DNA of 64,000 nucleotides from contig QLTU01000011.1 in the NCBI GenBank assembly GCA_003268905.1, positions 50,393 through 114,392 of the forward strand, read 5' to 3'. This document shows, one piece after another, positions 1 to 9,672 of the stretch (the stretch's first letter is position 1; the number at the start of each line of letters is the position of its first letter). Source of the stretch: Acidovorax defluvii (GTDB taxonomy: Bacteria > Pseudomonadota > Gammaproteobacteria > Burkholderiales > Burkholderiaceae_C). The position numbers and the translations under genes are program-made. Below the pieces are notes generated by a model. That model saw only the letters and a list, made by a program, of their open reading frames with translations. It searched no databases and was not told where the DNA came from.

Positions 1-235
1 TCAGCACCACGTCAAGGTTGGCCAGGCCCAGGTCGGCGTCGAGCACCAGCACACGCTGGCCTCGTCGGGTCAGGGCTGCGGCCAGGTTGGCGGAAACAAA
101 GGTCTTGCCCACGCCGCCTTTGCCGCTGGTGACGGCAATGATGCGTGCACCGGTGCCTGGCGCCGAAACGGGGGGCGTGGTGGGCGGCACAGGGGCAGCC
201 GGGGTGTTGTTGGGGGGGGACAGCGCGTCGCTCAT
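1..235 (-). CDS. ParA/MinD/FleN-like P-loop ATPase, N-terminal part (runs off the left edge)
   Basis: Only the first 78 codons are in the window. After a Pro/Thr-rich stretch of about 28 residues comes a deviant Walker A motif (SGKGGVGKT), followed by a segment ending [15 protein letters not shown], which is the switch I/A' region of MinD/ParA-type ATPases. The [10 protein letters not shown] wording is most like FleN/FlhG (flagellar number) and chromosome-partitioning ATPases. The ATG at 235 is the first in-frame start. It lies 10 bp downstream of the diguanylate cyclase stop on the same strand, so the two are probably co-transcribed. The specific role cannot be decided without the C-terminus. 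Confidence 0.75.
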   Translation of the reverse strand, partial: MSDALSPPNNTPAAPVPPTTPPVSAPGTGARIIAVTSGKGGVGKTFVSANLAAALTRRGQRVLVLDADLGLANLDVVL

Positions 236-245
236 CTCATTACTT

Positions 246-1085
246 TCAGTAGACGCTGCCTGCGGGGTCCAGCGGAGGCAAATCGCCCCAGCCCGACGGC
301 GTGTAGAGCGGGCCGAACAACAGGCTCTTTTCTTCTGCACTGACCGTGCTGTCGGGTTGCTCCTCAATGCTCACACAATTGCGGCCCATGGATTTTGCGT
401 TGTACAACTGGTGGTCTGCGCGGTCTGTCCAGAGCAGGGTGGTGGAGCGGATCCATTGCATGGCGAAAGCGCCACCAATGCTGATCGTGACGTTGACTTC
501 AACCGAAGGCGAAATGCGCACCGGCGTGTTGGCCACCGCACGGCGAATCCGCTCGGCAACCACCTTGCCAAAGCCTGCCTGGCAGGCGGGCAGCACCACA
601 GCAAATTCTTCGCCACCGTAGCGCGCCAGTGTGTCCATGGGGCGCACGCAGGCGCTCAGGGTGCGCGACACCGACTGCAGCACCACGTCACCGGCCAGAT
701 GCCCGTAGGTATCGTTGATCTGCTTGAAATGGTCGATGTCCAGCATCAGCAGCAAGGCGGCTTCACCCGAGCGTGTCACGCGGTCGATTTCACGCTCTAG
801 CACCGCACGGAAATGCCGACGGTTCGCCAGCCCGGTGAGGTGGTCTTTGAGAGAGAGTTCGCACAGCCCGTCGATCAGGCCCTGCAGGTACCGTGAGGGC
901 TGATCGCGGCGCAGGGCAGCCTCGCTCCCGCTGGCCTGGGCTACCAGAGCGTGCGCAGTGTCCAGGCGCAGGTCGCGCAGGTCTACGATGTGGGAAGCCG
1001 GATCAGGCACGGATTTTGAGGGCCATAAGTAGCCTGCGAGTGTATCAGTCGGCCCTTGCTTTTTGGCTGTCTGCGACGCCATCAC
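246..1085 (-). CDS. diguanylate cyclase (GGDEF protein)
   Basis: This 279-residue protein has no obvious membrane segment or known sensor domain in its first ~95 residues. A full GGDEF domain follows: [14 protein letters not shown] start, [15 protein letters not shown] metal/substrate region, and the active-site GGEEF. An RxxD inhibitory site (RPMD) lies exactly five residues before GGEEF, so product inhibition by c-di-GMP is expected. It should make c-di-GMP from two GTP in the cytoplasm. The ATG at 1085 overlaps the 3' end of the SulP gene by about 40 bp, which suggests translational coupling. The next gene downstream is the ParA-like ATPase. Confidence 0.9.
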   Translation of the reverse strand: MMASQTAKKQGPTDTLAGYLWPSKSVPDPASHIVDLRDLRLDTAHALVAQASGSEAALRRDQPSRYLQGLIDGLCELSLKDHLTGLANRRHFRAVLEREIDRVTRSGEAALLLMLDIDHFKQINDTYGHLAGDVVLQSVSRTLSACVRPMDTLARYGGEEFAVVLPACQAGFGKVVAERIRRAVANTPVRISPSVEVNVTISIGGAFAMQWIRSTTLLWTDRADHQLYNAKSMGRNCVSIEEQPDSTVSAEEKSLLFGPLYTPSGWGDLPPLDPAGSVY

Positions 1086-2769
1086 TGGCGTTGTGGGCCG
1101 GTCCCGGCAGTTGCTGCAGGGCCAGCAAGGCTTCGGCGTCGGTGCGGTACATGGCCAGCCCCGGGCCGGGCTCCAGCACCCCGGCGCGGCGCAGTACCTG
1201 TTCCACGGGCAGCTTGAGCCCGCTCAGGTGCAGCGTGCCCGTGCGGGCACGCAGTGTGGAAACCAGGTTGGCAAAGGTTTCCACACCCGTCACGTCGATG
1301 CGGTTGATGGGCTGGGCCAGCAGGCAGACATGCACCACATCGGGGTGCAGGCCCAGGTGGTCCATCACACGGCGTTCCAGCGCGCTGGAGGAAGCAAAGT
1401 CGAGTTCGGCATCCATGCGCAAGGCCAGCAGATGGGGCGCCAGCGCGGGCAGTTGCCAGAGATGCCGGTCGCGCAGGCTGCCGTCGGGGTGCAATCCCAC
1501 CTCGATGATGCGCGGGTGCAGGCGCTGGTACAAAAAGTGGCTCAGGTTCATCAGCAGGCCCACCAGCACACCCCAGTACATGCGGGGGGCCGTGGCCAGC
1601 GTCAAACCGAAGGTAACGCCAGAAATGACCGCCTCGATGCGGGAAATCCGCCACAACCGCACAAAACTGCCTGGTTTGATCAGGCTGGTGACAGCCGTCA
1701 CCACCACGGCGGCCAGCACCGATTGCGGCACATGGTAAAGCGCTGGTGTCAGCCACAGCAGCACCACCAGCACCAGGGCAATGGCAAACACGGTGGCCCA
1801 GCCGCTGCGGGCGCCGGCATACAGATTGATGGCCGAGCGAGAGAATGAAGCGCTGGTGGCAAAGCTGCCACACAGGCCGCTGCTGATCTTGGCCAGTCCC
1901 TGACCGATCAGGTCCTGGTTTTCGTTCCAGCGCTCTCCCGAGCGCTGGCTGTCCACCTTGGCGCTGGAAGCGGTTTCGAGAAAACTGACCAGCGTCACCA
2001 CCAGCACCGGCATGACCAGTGCCGAAAAGCTGGACCAGGGCAGGGCGCCCGGCCAGTAAAAGCTGGGCAGGCCGGCCGGCAAGGCTCCCACCACCGCACC
2101 ATCGGCCTCGGCGTAGCCCAGGGCCCAGCTGACGGCACCCGCAGCCCCCAGCACCACGATGGCAGCCGGAAAGCCCGGGCGCAGCCGACGCGCCACTATC
2201 AGCAACACCAGGCTACCCAGGCCGAAGGCCGCTGCTGTCAGATCGAAATGGCCCAGCGAGGGCGTCGTCCACAAGGCGCCCAGATCGGAGCGCAGACCGG
2301 TCAGTGCCCCGAGCTGGGACGAAAGAATCAGCAGCGCCGCTGCCTGGGTAAAGCCGCTGAGCACCGGTGAGGTCACCAGATTGAGCAACCAGCCAAAGCG
2401 CGCAAGCCCCATCACCAGCTGCAACAGTCCTGACAGGATCGCCATCCAGGCCGCCATGGCCACCCACTGCGCACTGCCGGGTTCGGCCAGCCCCGTCAGC
2501 GATGCGCCGATCAGAAGGCTGGTCAGTGCCGTGGGCCCCACGCCCAGGCGCGTGGAGGCGCTGAACAGCACGGCCACCAGAGCCGGCACGAGGGATGCAT
2601 AGATGCCGGTCACCAGGGGCATCCCTGCAAGCGCGGCGTAGGCAACGCCCTGCGGCACCAGCATCAGGCCTACGGTCATTCCGGCCCAGAATTCGCCCTT
2701 TAGCAAGGCCGGTTCTGGGCGCGGCCAGTTCAGAAACGGAAGCCAGCGGGACAAGGTGTTCAGTGACAT
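1045..2769 (-). CDS. SulP family inorganic anion transporter with STAS domain
   Basis: The 574-residue product starts with a SulP signature region (GMTVGLMLVPQGVAYAALAG). It then has about ten hydrophobic segments and a cytoplasmic C-terminal STAS domain from about residue 430, including the DVTGVETFANLV segment typical of STAS. The family carries sulfate, bicarbonate or other anions, and the substrate is not readable here. I chose the ATG at 2769. A GTG at 2805 would add 12 residues that do not look like the family. It is the first gene of a minus-strand cluster with a diguanylate cyclase and a ParA-like ATPase. Confidence 0.9.
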   Translation of the reverse strand: MSLNTLSRWLPFLNWPRPEPALLKGEFWAGMTVGLMLVPQGVAYAALAGMPLVTGIYASLVPALVAVLFSASTRLGVGPTALTSLLIGASLTGLAEPGSAQWVAMAAWMAILSGLLQLVMGLARFGWLLNLVTSPVLSGFTQAAALLILSSQLGALTGLRSDLGALWTTPSLGHFDLTAAAFGLGSLVLLIVARRLRPGFPAAIVVLGAAGAVSWALGYAEADGAVVGALPAGLPSFYWPGALPWSSFSALVMPVLVVTLVSFLETASSAKVDSQRSGERWNENQDLIGQGLAKISSGLCGSFATSASFSRSAINLYAGARSGWATVFAIALVLVVLLWLTPALYHVPQSVLAAVVVTAVTSLIKPGSFVRLWRISRIEAVISGVTFGLTLATAPRMYWGVLVGLLMNLSHFLYQRLHPRIIEVGLHPDGSLRDRHLWQLPALAPHLLALRMDAELDFASSSALERRVMDHLGLHPDVVHVCLLAQPINRIDVTGVETFANLVSTLRARTGTLHLSGLKLPVEQVLRRAGVLEPGPGLAMYRTDAEALLALQQLPGPAHNASDGVADSQKARAD

Positions 2770-2955
2770 CGTTGCAATTGTCGCCGCTGCATCGGCCTGG
2801 CGCACCCGAAGGCATCCCCGCGCGCCAACTGTCTTTCGCGAGGGGCAGAGCAGGTTGGTGCTGTTGTCCTACAGCCCATTCGGCGCTGTCCGACCCCAGG
2901 CGTCACGATGTGCTGCCTACATTCACACCATCTTTTATCTGGAAGGAGTGATCAC

Positions 2956-3444
2956 ATGAATATCCGTCATTTTTCGCACAGTGGTTCGCAGCGCATCCTG
3001 AGCATTCTTGGTGTCAGCGCCTTGGCTTTGGGTCTGGCCGCGTGCGACAAGCAAGAGCAGCCCACCGTGGGCCAAAAACTCGATTCCGCCGTGCAACAAA
3101 CCGAACAGGCCGCCGCGGATGCGAAGGTGAAGGCAGAAAACGCCCTCAAGAATGCGGAAACCAAGGTCGAAGAGGGCGCTGCCAAGGTGCAGTCGGGCGC
3201 CCAGGAAATGGGCACTGCTGCCATGGGCGCAATGGATGACGCGACGATCACAGCGCAGGTGTCTGCTGGCTTGGCCAAGGACCCAGATCTGAGCGCGTTC
3301 AAGATCGACGTCGACACCCGTGCCGGCGCAGTCACACTTTCTGGTCCCGCACCCAATGCAAGCGCCCGCGAGCGTGCTGAAACCATCGCCAAAGAGGTGA
3401 AGGGCGTGACATCGGTCACCAACAACCTCAAGGTGCCCAGCTAA
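2956..3444 (+). CDS. BON-domain lipoprotein
   Basis: The 162-residue protein has a signal peptide ending in a lipobox (LAAC, Cys30), so it is predicted to be lipid-anchored. Residues ~35-90 are Ala/Lys/Glu-rich and probably helical or coiled coil. Residues ~95-162 form one BON domain (DDATITAQV...GAVTLSG...NNLKV), a fold linked to osmotic or envelope stress proteins such as OsmY. A strong Shine-Dalgarno (GGAAGGAG) at 2941-2948 supports the ATG at 2956. It is monocistronic. A GC-rich inverted repeat follows the stop (3458-3481) but has no clear U tract. Confidence 0.85.
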   Translation: MNIRHFSHSGSQRILSILGVSALALGLAACDKQEQPTVGQKLDSAVQQTEQAAADAKVKAENALKNAETKVEEGAAKVQSGAQEMGTAAMGAMDDATITAQVSAGLAKDPDLSAFKIDVDTRAGAVTLSGPAPNASARERAETIAKEVKGVTSVTNNLKVPS

Positions 3445-3457
3445 GCCACAGGCATCT

Positions 3458-3481
3458 CGCCCCCACCTACGCATGGGGGCG
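3458..3481. other. GC-rich hairpin after the BON lipoprotein gene
   Basis: The arms CGCCCCCA (3458-3465) and TGGGGGCG (3474-3481) are perfectly complementary with an 8-nt loop. No run of T follows, so it may only stabilise the 3' end or act as a weak terminator. Confidence 0.4.
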
Positions 3482-3538
3482 CTGCACCCGGACTTGCGGC
3501 CCGGTGGTGCCGCAGGCTACGGCCGTGGGCGCGCTACC

Positions 3539-4786
3539 ATGGCTGGCATGACTGAAGACACCATTTTTGGGCCTGCAACCCGCATCGTCCATCACCCTTA
3601 TGTCCCGCCTGCCGGATTTGTCGCGCCCCAGCCTGGTGTGTTCAAGGCCTCCACCGTCATTTTCCCCAACGTGGCCGCGATGCGTTCGCGCGAATGGAAA
3701 GACAAGAGCGGCTACACCTATGGCCTGCATGGCACGCCCACCACGTTCACGCTGGAAGAGCGCCTGTGCGCCCTGGAGGGCGGGCTGCAATGCGTGCTGG
3801 TGCCCAGTGGCCTTGCGGCCATTGCCAATGTGGCCCTGGCCCTGCTCCAGCCTGGTGATGAAGTCCTGATTCCCGACAACGCTTACGGTCCCAGCAAAGA
3901 CCTGGCCAACGGCGAGTTGGCTCGCTTCGGCATTCACCATGTGCTGTATGACCCGCTCGACCCCGCCGATCTGGCAGCGCGCATCACACCGGCCACGCGC
4001 CTGGTGTGGCTGGAGGCACCTGGTTCGGTGACCATGGAATTCCCTGATCTGTGTGAACAGGTCCGCATCTGCCGCGGCCGGGGGGTCACGTCGGCGCTCG
4101 ACAACACCTGGGGCGCTGGCCTCGCGTTTGCGCCCTTTGATCTGGCAGGAGACGGCAGCGGCTGCCTGGCCGTCGATATTTCGGTGCATGCGCTGACCAA
4201 ATACCCCAGTGGCGGCGGCGATGTGCTGATGGGCAGTGTGATCACGCGCGATCCGGCCCTGCACATGAAAGTCAAGCTCACGCACATGCGCCTGGGCCTG
4301 GGCATCGCAGCCAACGATGCCGAAGCCGTGCTGCGCGCCTTGCCCAGCATTGGTTTGCGCTACCGTGCACACGACGTTGCGGCGCGCCAGCTGGCTCAGT
4401 GGTTGCAGCAGCAGCCCGCCGTGGCGCAGGTGCTGCATCCGGTGCTGCCCGGTGCACCGGGCCACGCCCACTGGCAGGCGCTGTGCGGCGCTGCAAACGA
4501 TGGCCATGGCGCTGCGGCGGGTTTGTTCAGCGTGATGATCGACGCGCGTTTCAGCCAGCAGCAGGTTGACGCGTTCTGTGATGGCTTGCGCCTTTTCAAG
4601 CTGGGCTACAGCTGGGGCGGCCCCATGAGCCTGGTGGTTCCCTACCAGCTTGCATCCATGCGCAGCCGGCCCGCGCCGCACCTGCAGCCTGGCACCCTGG
4701 TGCGCTTTTCGGTGGGGCTGGAGGAGGTGGAAGACCTCCGCCAGGATTTGGAGCAGGCCATGCGCGGAGCATTTGGAGCGGCCTGA
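3539..4786 (+). CDS. metC: cystathionine beta-lyase-type PLP enzyme (Cys/Met metabolism family)
   Basis: The protein is about 415 residues long and belongs to the Cys/Met-metabolism PLP family. Visible landmarks are YTYGLHGTPT, the LPSGL-like segment VPSGLAAIANVAL, an aspartate region SALDNTWGAG, and the Schiff-base lysine in SVHALTKYPSGG (Lys221 from this start). The SGGGDVLMG that follows is typical of MetC-type beta-lyases, which split cystathionine to homocysteine, pyruvate and ammonia. Another C-S lyase of the family is possible. ATGs at 3539 and 3548 are both plausible and neither has a clear Shine-Dalgarno. Confidence 0.82.
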   Translation: MAGMTEDTIFGPATRIVHHPYVPPAGFVAPQPGVFKASTVIFPNVAAMRSREWKDKSGYTYGLHGTPTTFTLEERLCALEGGLQCVLVPSGLAAIANVALALLQPGDEVLIPDNAYGPSKDLANGELARFGIHHVLYDPLDPADLAARITPATRLVWLEAPGSVTMEFPDLCEQVRICRGRGVTSALDNTWGAGLAFAPFDLAGDGSGCLAVDISVHALTKYPSGGGDVLMGSVITRDPALHMKVKLTHMRLGLGIAANDAEAVLRALPSIGLRYRAHDVAARQLAQWLQQQPAVAQVLHPVLPGAPGHAHWQALCGAANDGHGAAAGLFSVMIDARFSQQQVDAFCDGLRLFKLGYSWGGPMSLVVPYQLASMRSRPAPHLQPGTLVRFSVGLEEVEDLRQDLEQAMRGAFGAA

Positions 4787-4862
4787 AGGCGGGGCGGGTG
4801 TGCGGAGGGGTGGTAGTTTCCTCAGTGGCGCGTGGCGGTCAGGTGGCTTAGGGTGTTGATAT

Positions 4863-5720
4863 GTGTCAACGGACGGTGTGTCCGTCGTCCCCATAAACCC
4901 TCTTGCACCTTCTGCCATTACCTCCATCACTGCCATGTCCGCACCTCCTGCCGCCCAAGTCCCGCCCGCCGCCGCCGTGGCGATCGCACTTAATCCCCTG
5001 CGCCTCGCAGATCCCTTTCGCTGGCTGCGCAAGGGCCTTCAGGATGTGGTGGCCGCGCCCGGCATCGCCCTGTTTTACGGTGCATGTTTCTGGTGCATGG
5101 CACTGGTGCTGGGCTGGGTGTTTCGCACACGGCCCGAATACACCATGTCGCTGGCCAGTGGGTGCCTGTTGGTAGGGCCGTTTCTGGCCATGGGCCTTTA
5201 TGACACCAGTCGGCGCCGCGAGGCTGGCCAGGCGCCCGATCTGGGGCAGTCCATCACCTGCTGGGACAAGCAAATGGGCAGCATGGGCATGCTGGTGCTC
5301 GTGCTGGTGGTGCTGGAGTTGCTGTGGGGCCGGGCGTCGCTGGTGGTGTTTGCGGTGTTTTTCAATACCGGAATGCCCTCTACCACAGGGGTGATGGCGG
5401 CCATCTTCAACCCCCAGAACTGGGGATTTGTCGGCGTCTACATGGCGGTGGGGGGCGCTTTTGCAGCGCTGGTTTTCTCGACCTCGGTGGTCTCCATTCC
5501 CATGATCCTGGACCGTGATACCGATGCGCTGACCGCAGGCATCACCAGTATGCGGGTGGTGCTGGAAAACCCCGCCGTCATGCTGCTGTGGGGTTTGTTG
5601 ATCACCCTCATCGTGGTGGTGTCACTGTGGTTCTGGGGGGCGGGCCTGTTGCTGGCCGGGCCGGTGCTGGGCCACGCCAGCTGGCACGCCTACCGCGCAG
5701 CGGTTTCCCCCAAGCAGTGA
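4863..5720 (+). CDS. DUF2189 family integral membrane protein
   Basis: A Pro/Ala-rich N-terminus of ~45 residues precedes about six hydrophobic helices, with DPFRWLRKGLQDV before the first helix and GHASWHAYRA near the end. This pattern matches the DUF2189 family of inner-membrane proteins of unknown function that are common in proteobacteria. The GTG at 4863 gives 285 residues and has a weak AGGTGG-like site upstream. An ATG at 4935 would remove 24 low-complexity residues and is equally possible. Confidence 0.75.
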   Translation: MSTDGVSVVPINPLAPSAITSITAMSAPPAAQVPPAAAVAIALNPLRLADPFRWLRKGLQDVVAAPGIALFYGACFWCMALVLGWVFRTRPEYTMSLASGCLLVGPFLAMGLYDTSRRREAGQAPDLGQSITCWDKQMGSMGMLVLVLVVLELLWGRASLVVFAVFFNTGMPSTTGVMAAIFNPQNWGFVGVYMAVGGAFAALVFSTSVVSIPMILDRDTDALTAGITSMRVVLENPAVMLLWGLLITLIVVVSLWFWGAGLLLAGPVLGHASWHAYRAAVSPKQ

Positions 5721-5788
5721 AGCGCGGTCTGGGCCCGCCTCCAGGGGCAAGCTGTTACAGTGGGCCCCTACTTTAGGAAGCAAATACC

Positions 5789-5977
5789 TTGGCAACACCC
5801 AACTACGGATACGAAAAGCGCCAGCGCGAACTCGCCAAAAAGAAAAAAAAGGAAGAGAAGCTCAAAGCCAAAACTCACCGCCGGCCTGACGAGCCGCAAG
5901 ATGGGCAGCCCACCGACGGCCCCGCCGCTTTTGCGTCTCCCGCACCTGCAAACCCATCGGAGTCAACCGGCAGTTGA
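5789..5977 (+). CDS. small Lys-rich protein of unknown function
   Basis: The 62-residue protein starts at a TTG eight bases after AGGAAG (5775-5780), which is a good Shine-Dalgarno. The first half is extremely Lys/Glu-rich (RQRELAKKKKKEEKLKAK) and likely a single charged helix. The second half is Pro/Ala/Ser-rich and probably disordered. I recall similar short proteins annotated as hypothetical in related betaproteobacteria, but no function is known to me. Nucleic-acid or ribosome association is only a guess from the charge. Confidence 0.65.
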   Translation: MATPNYGYEKRQRELAKKKKKEEKLKAKTHRRPDEPQDGQPTDGPAAFASPAPANPSESTGS

Positions 5978-5993
5978 TTTCCCCCGGGGCTCT

Positions 5994-6659
5994 TTAACGC
6001 AAGAGCTTCTGGAGTTCCGGCCACACATTGGCCAGCATCTGCGGATGCGCCTCGGCGCGCGGGTGGATGCGGTCTGGCTGGAACAGGCGGGTCGGGTCGG
6101 GGCCATCGGCCACGCCCTTGAGGAAAAACGGCACCACTCCCACCTTGCGCGCCTTGGCCACGGTTGTAAAGGTGGCCGCAAAGCGGTTGGCATAGTCGGT
6201 TCCGTAATTGGGGGGCACCTGCATCCCCACCAGCAGCACCTTGGCTCCTGATTTCTGGGCCGTCTGCACCATCCACGTCAGGTTTTCTTCGGTATTTTTG
6301 AGCGGCAGGCCCCGCAGGGCGTCATTGCCTCCGAGCTCGATCACTACCTGGCTGGGCTGGTGCTGCGCCAGCAGCGCCGCAAGGCGGGAGCGCCCGCCGG
6401 AGGTGGTTTCACCGCTCACGCTGGCATTCACCACGGTGGCTGCGATCTTTTCCTGCGCCAGGCGCTTTTCCAGCAAGGCCACCCAGCCTGTTCCGCGCGC
6501 CAGGCCGTACTCGGCGCTGAGCGAATCCCCCAGCACCAGAATGACCTGGGGCCGCGCCGGGGCCGCCTTCTGCGCCATCGCTGTCGTGCCATAAAGCCCC
6601 GCCAGCGCACTGCCCGAGGCGGTCAGGATAAAGTGGCGTCGATGCAGATCGCAAATCAA
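5994..6659 (-). CDS. tesA: SGNH/GDSL esterase, TesA-type arylesterase/lysophospholipase
   Basis: The 221-residue SGNH hydrolase has block I GDSLS, block III GGND and block V DRIHP, giving the Ser-Asp-His triad. The N-terminus has a twin-arginine-like start (RRHFILTASGSALAG) followed by AMAQ, so export to the periplasm is likely. TTG at 6659 is chosen because GAAAGG lies about nine bases upstream on this strand, and no ATG occurs before the mature part. The gene is divergent from the ABC ATPase with only 15 bp between starts, as in the tesA-ybbA arrangement of Escherichia coli. Confidence 0.85.
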   Translation of the reverse strand: MICDLHRRHFILTASGSALAGLYGTTAMAQKAAPARPQVILVLGDSLSAEYGLARGTGWVALLEKRLAQEKIAATVVNASVSGETTSGGRSRLAALLAQHQPSQVVIELGGNDALRGLPLKNTEENLTWMVQTAQKSGAKVLLVGMQVPPNYGTDYANRFAATFTTVAKARKVGVVPFFLKGVADGPDPTRLFQPDRIHPRAEAHPQMLANVWPELQKLLR

Positions 6660-6674
6660 AATAAAAAACCTTTC

Positions 6675-7367
6675 ATGTCCGAACCTACCCAGTCACCAGC
6701 CAAACCCATTATTGCGGTCGAGCATGTATTCAAGTCGGTGACGGATTCCACCGGCACACTGGACATTCTGCGTGATATCGATTTCCGCCTGGAGTCTGGG
6801 GAAACCGTGGCCATTGTTGGCGCGTCCGGCTCTGGAAAAAGCACGCTGCTGTCCATCATTGCGGGCCTTGATACGCCTACGCGCGGCACCGTGCGGCTTG
6901 ACGGCCAGGATCTGTTTGCGCTGAGTGAAGACGGCCGGGCCGCGCTGCGTGCGCAAAAGGTGGGCTTCGTGTTTCAGAGTTTTCAGCTGATGGGCAACCT
7001 CACAGCACTTGAAAACGTCATGCTGCCGCTCGAACTGGCCGACCGCAGCGATGCCCGCAAGGCGGCCACCGAGATGCTCAAGCATGTCGGGCTGGGTCAG
7101 CGCCTGGGGCATTACCCCAAGGTGCTGAGCGGTGGCGAGCAGCAGCGCGTGGCGCTGGCACGTGCTTTTGTGATGCAGCCCGCCGTGCTGCTGGCCGACG
7201 AGCCCACCGGCAGCCTCGACTTCGCCACTGGCGAAACCATCATGCAACTGATGTTTGACCTCAACCGCGAGCAGGGCACCACGCTGGTGCTGGTCACGCA
7301 CGATCGGGCCATTGCCCAGCGCTGCGACCGCCTTATCAGCATCGAGGCAGGCCGGGTCAGCACCTGA
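6675..7367 (+). CDS. ybbA: ABC transporter ATPase, YbbA/LolD family
   Basis: The 230-residue ATPase has Walker A (GASGSGKST), Q-loop (VFQSF), signature (LSGGEQQRVALARA), Walker B (VLLADEP) and H-loop (LVTHDR). The spacing and sequence are of the LolD/MacB/YbbA type. Divergent adjacency to tesA points to YbbA. The expected permease partner YbbP is absent downstream, where sstT lies on the other strand, so the ATPase appears orphaned. ATG at 6675 gives the usual N-terminus. An in-frame ATG at 6642 would overlap tesA. Confidence 0.85.
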   Translation: MSEPTQSPAKPIIAVEHVFKSVTDSTGTLDILRDIDFRLESGETVAIVGASGSGKSTLLSIIAGLDTPTRGTVRLDGQDLFALSEDGRAALRAQKVGFVFQSFQLMGNLTALENVMLPLELADRSDARKAATEMLKHVGLGQRLGHYPKVLSGGEQQRVALARAFVMQPAVLLADEPTGSLDFATGETIMQLMFDLNREQGTTLVLVTHDRAIAQRCDRLISIEAGRVST

Positions 7368-7390
7368 CCCGGTCGGTGTCCGGTAACGTT

Positions 7391-8614
7391 TTAGCGCGCT
7401 GACGGGGGCTGTGGTTCTGCCCAGCGGCAGGCCACGGCCGTGAAGAGCACATCGGTCGAAGAATTGAGCGCCGTTTCGGCCGAGTCCTGCAGGATGCCGA
7501 TGATGAAACCGATGGCCACCACCTGCATGGCGACATCGTTGCTGATGCCAAACAGGCTGCACGCCAGCGGAATGAGCAGCAGCGAGCCACCGGCCACGCC
7601 CGAAGCACCGCAGGCACAGACGGCCGCCACCACGCACAGCAGCAAGGCGGTGGGCACTTCAACCGCAATGCCCAGCGTGTGCACTGCCGCCAGCGACAGC
7701 ACGCTGATGGTGATGGCCGCACCAGCCATGTTGATGGTGGCTCCCAGCGGAATGGCGATGCTGTAGGTGTCCTCGTTCAGGTTCAGGCGCTTTGCCAGCG
7801 CCAGGTTGATGGGGATATTGGCCGCCGAGCTGCGCGTGAAAAACGCCGTCACGCCGCTCTCGCGCAGGCAGGTGAAAACCAGCGGATACGGATTGATGCG
7901 CAGCGCCAGAAACACGATGAGCGGATTGACCACCAGCGCTACAAACACCATGCAGCCCAGCAACACTGCCAGCAAGTGTGCATAGCCCCACAGCGCCTGC
8001 GCACCGGCTTCGGCAAAGGTGCTGGCCACCAGGCCAAAAATGCCCAGTGGTGCAAAGCGGATCACCACCTGGATGATGACCGTGATGCCGGCCGACAAGT
8101 CGTGCATGACGGTGCGGGTACCGGCGCTGGCGTGGCGCATGGCCATGCCAAAGCCCACCGCCCAGGCCAGGATGCCGATGTAGTTGGCATTCATCAGCGC
8201 CCGCACAGGGTTGTCCACCACGTTCATGAGCAGCGTCAGCAGCACATCCTGGATGTGCATGGGGGCGTTAGCCGTCTGCGCCGGGGCTTGCAGCACCAGT
8301 GTGGACGGAAACCACAGACTGGCCGTAACGCCCACCACGGACGCCACCAGTGTGCCCACCAGATACAAAAAGAGCACCGGGCGCACGTGGGTGGCTTCGC
8401 CGGGCTTGTGGTTGCTGATGGCGGCAATCACCAAAATGAATACCAGCACAGGTGCCACGGCCTTGAGAGCTGAAATGAACAGCGTGCCCAAAATGGCCAC
8501 CTTGGGTGTGGCAGCCGGAAACAACACGGCCAGCGCGATGCCTGCAATCATGGCGATCACAATTTGTGTGACCAGGCTCGTGCGCTGTGCCCAGCGAAGC
8601 GGGTTAAAAATCAT
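7391..8614 (-). CDS. sstT: sodium:serine/threonine symporter
   Basis: The 407-residue dicarboxylate/amino acid:cation symporter family protein has multiple membrane helices. It matches SstT in its start ([18 protein letters not shown]), the serine-rich re-entrant segment [20 protein letters not shown] and the late hairpin [22 protein letters not shown] (read as two adjoining stretches). It should import serine and threonine with Na+. The reading frame stays open about 100 codons upstream, but family length fixes the ATG at 8614. About 290 bp of non-coding DNA separate it from divergent rlmB. Confidence 0.9.
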   Translation of the reverse strand: MIFNPLRWAQRTSLVTQIVIAMIAGIALAVLFPAATPKVAILGTLFISALKAVAPVLVFILVIAAISNHKPGEATHVRPVLFLYLVGTLVASVVGVTASLWFPSTLVLQAPAQTANAPMHIQDVLLTLLMNVVDNPVRALMNANYIGILAWAVGFGMAMRHASAGTRTVMHDLSAGITVIIQVVIRFAPLGIFGLVASTFAEAGAQALWGYAHLLAVLLGCMVFVALVVNPLIVFLALRINPYPLVFTCLRESGVTAFFTRSSAANIPINLALAKRLNLNEDTYSIAIPLGATINMAGAAITISVLSLAAVHTLGIAVEVPTALLLCVVAAVCACGASGVAGGSLLLIPLACSLFGISNDVAMQVVAIGFIIGILQDSAETALNSSTDVLFTAVACRWAEPQPPSAR

Positions 8615-8688
8615 GGTATTGAACAAAGGTAAAACAGGCCAGTGGCCGCGGCAACATGTGCACAAAACCGCGGGGCCATCAATCAAGT

Positions 8689-8709
8689 GGGTTGGAAAAA
8701 GTCCAACCC
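8689..8709. other. perfect hairpin in the sstT-rlmB intergenic region
   Basis: The interval 8615-8903 has no gene. It contains an inverted repeat with arms GGGTTGGA (8689-8696) and TCCAACCC (8702-8709) and a 5-nt loop, 75-95 nt upstream of the sstT start. It could be a 5' UTR structure of sstT or a binding site. No U tract follows on either strand, so it is not a classical terminator. Confidence 0.5.
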
Positions 8710-8903
8710 GTAAAGCCACATGGGCAGCAAAAACGGCACGAAAAAGCAGCGCCGTCCAGCAGATCGCTAAATGGAAGACCGCGATTTTAGGCGCTTGAGA
8801 GCAAGCCCTTTGCGCAACCCCGTTGCCTCTCGATGCAATTGTGCGGCCCGTTGCCTGAGGGGCGCAACTCTGGGGGCGCCGGCAATGCCCGGATAATCCC
8901 CCC

Positions 8904-9653
8904 ATGTCCAGCCCCAAAGTTCTCTTCGGCTTTCACGCCGTGGGTGTGCGTCTGAAGACCGCGCCGAAATCCATCATCGAGATTTATTATGAGGTGACGC
9001 GGCGCGATGCCCGCATGCGCCAGTTTCTCGACCGTGCCCGCGAGGCCGGTGCCCGCCTGATCGAGGCCGACAGCGTGCGCATTGCCAAGCTGGCCGGAAG
9101 CCATGGCCACCAGGGCGTCGCGGCGCGCGTGGAGCCCGTGGCGCAGGTCACCTCGCTCGACGAACTGCTTGAAAACCTCGAAGCCGCCGGCATCGAGCAG
9201 CCCCTGCTGCTGGTGCTCGACGGCGTCACCGACCCGCACAACCTGGGCGCCTGCCTGCGCGTGGCCGACGGTGCGGGCGCGCATGCCGTCATCGCCCCCA
9301 AGGACCACGCAGTGGGCGTCAACGCCACCGTGGCCAAGGTGGCCAGCGGCGCGGCCGAGACCATGCCGTACTTCATGGTCACCAACCTGGCACGCACGCT
9401 GGGTGAACTCAAGGAGCGCAACATCTGGTGCATCGGCACCAGCGACGACGCGCCCAAAACCGTGTACCAGGTTGATCTGAAAGGCCCCGTGGCCCTGGTG
9501 CTGGGCGCCGAGGGCGACGGCATGCGCCAGCTCACGCGCAAGACATGCGACGAACTGGTGAGCATCCCCATGAAGGGCGCGGTGGAGAGCCTCAACGTGT
9601 CGGTGGCCAGCGGCGTGTGCCTCTACGAAGCGCTGCGGCAACGTGGCGGCTAG
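8904..9653 (+). CDS. rlmB: 23S rRNA (guanosine-2251-2'-O)-methyltransferase
   Basis: The 249-residue SpoU-type SPOUT methyltransferase opens with the substrate-binding domain ([12 protein letters not shown]). It then has motif 1 [18 protein letters not shown], motif 2 [12 protein letters not shown] and motif 3 [21 protein letters not shown]. RlmB methylates the ribose of G2251 in the peptidyl-transferase P loop using SAM. Length and motif order agree with the family. The ATG at 8904 has no strong Shine-Dalgarno but no alternative exists. Confidence 0.93.
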   Translation: MSSPKVLFGFHAVGVRLKTAPKSIIEIYYEVTRRDARMRQFLDRAREAGARLIEADSVRIAKLAGSHGHQGVAARVEPVAQVTSLDELLENLEAAGIEQPLLLVLDGVTDPHNLGACLRVADGAGAHAVIAPKDHAVGVNATVAKVASGAAETMPYFMVTNLARTLGELKERNIWCIGTSDDAPKTVYQVDLKGPVALVLGAEGDGMRQLTRKTCDELVSIPMKGAVESLNVSVASGVCLYEALRQRGG

Positions 9654-9672
9654 CCAGCCTGCACGGCCTGCG

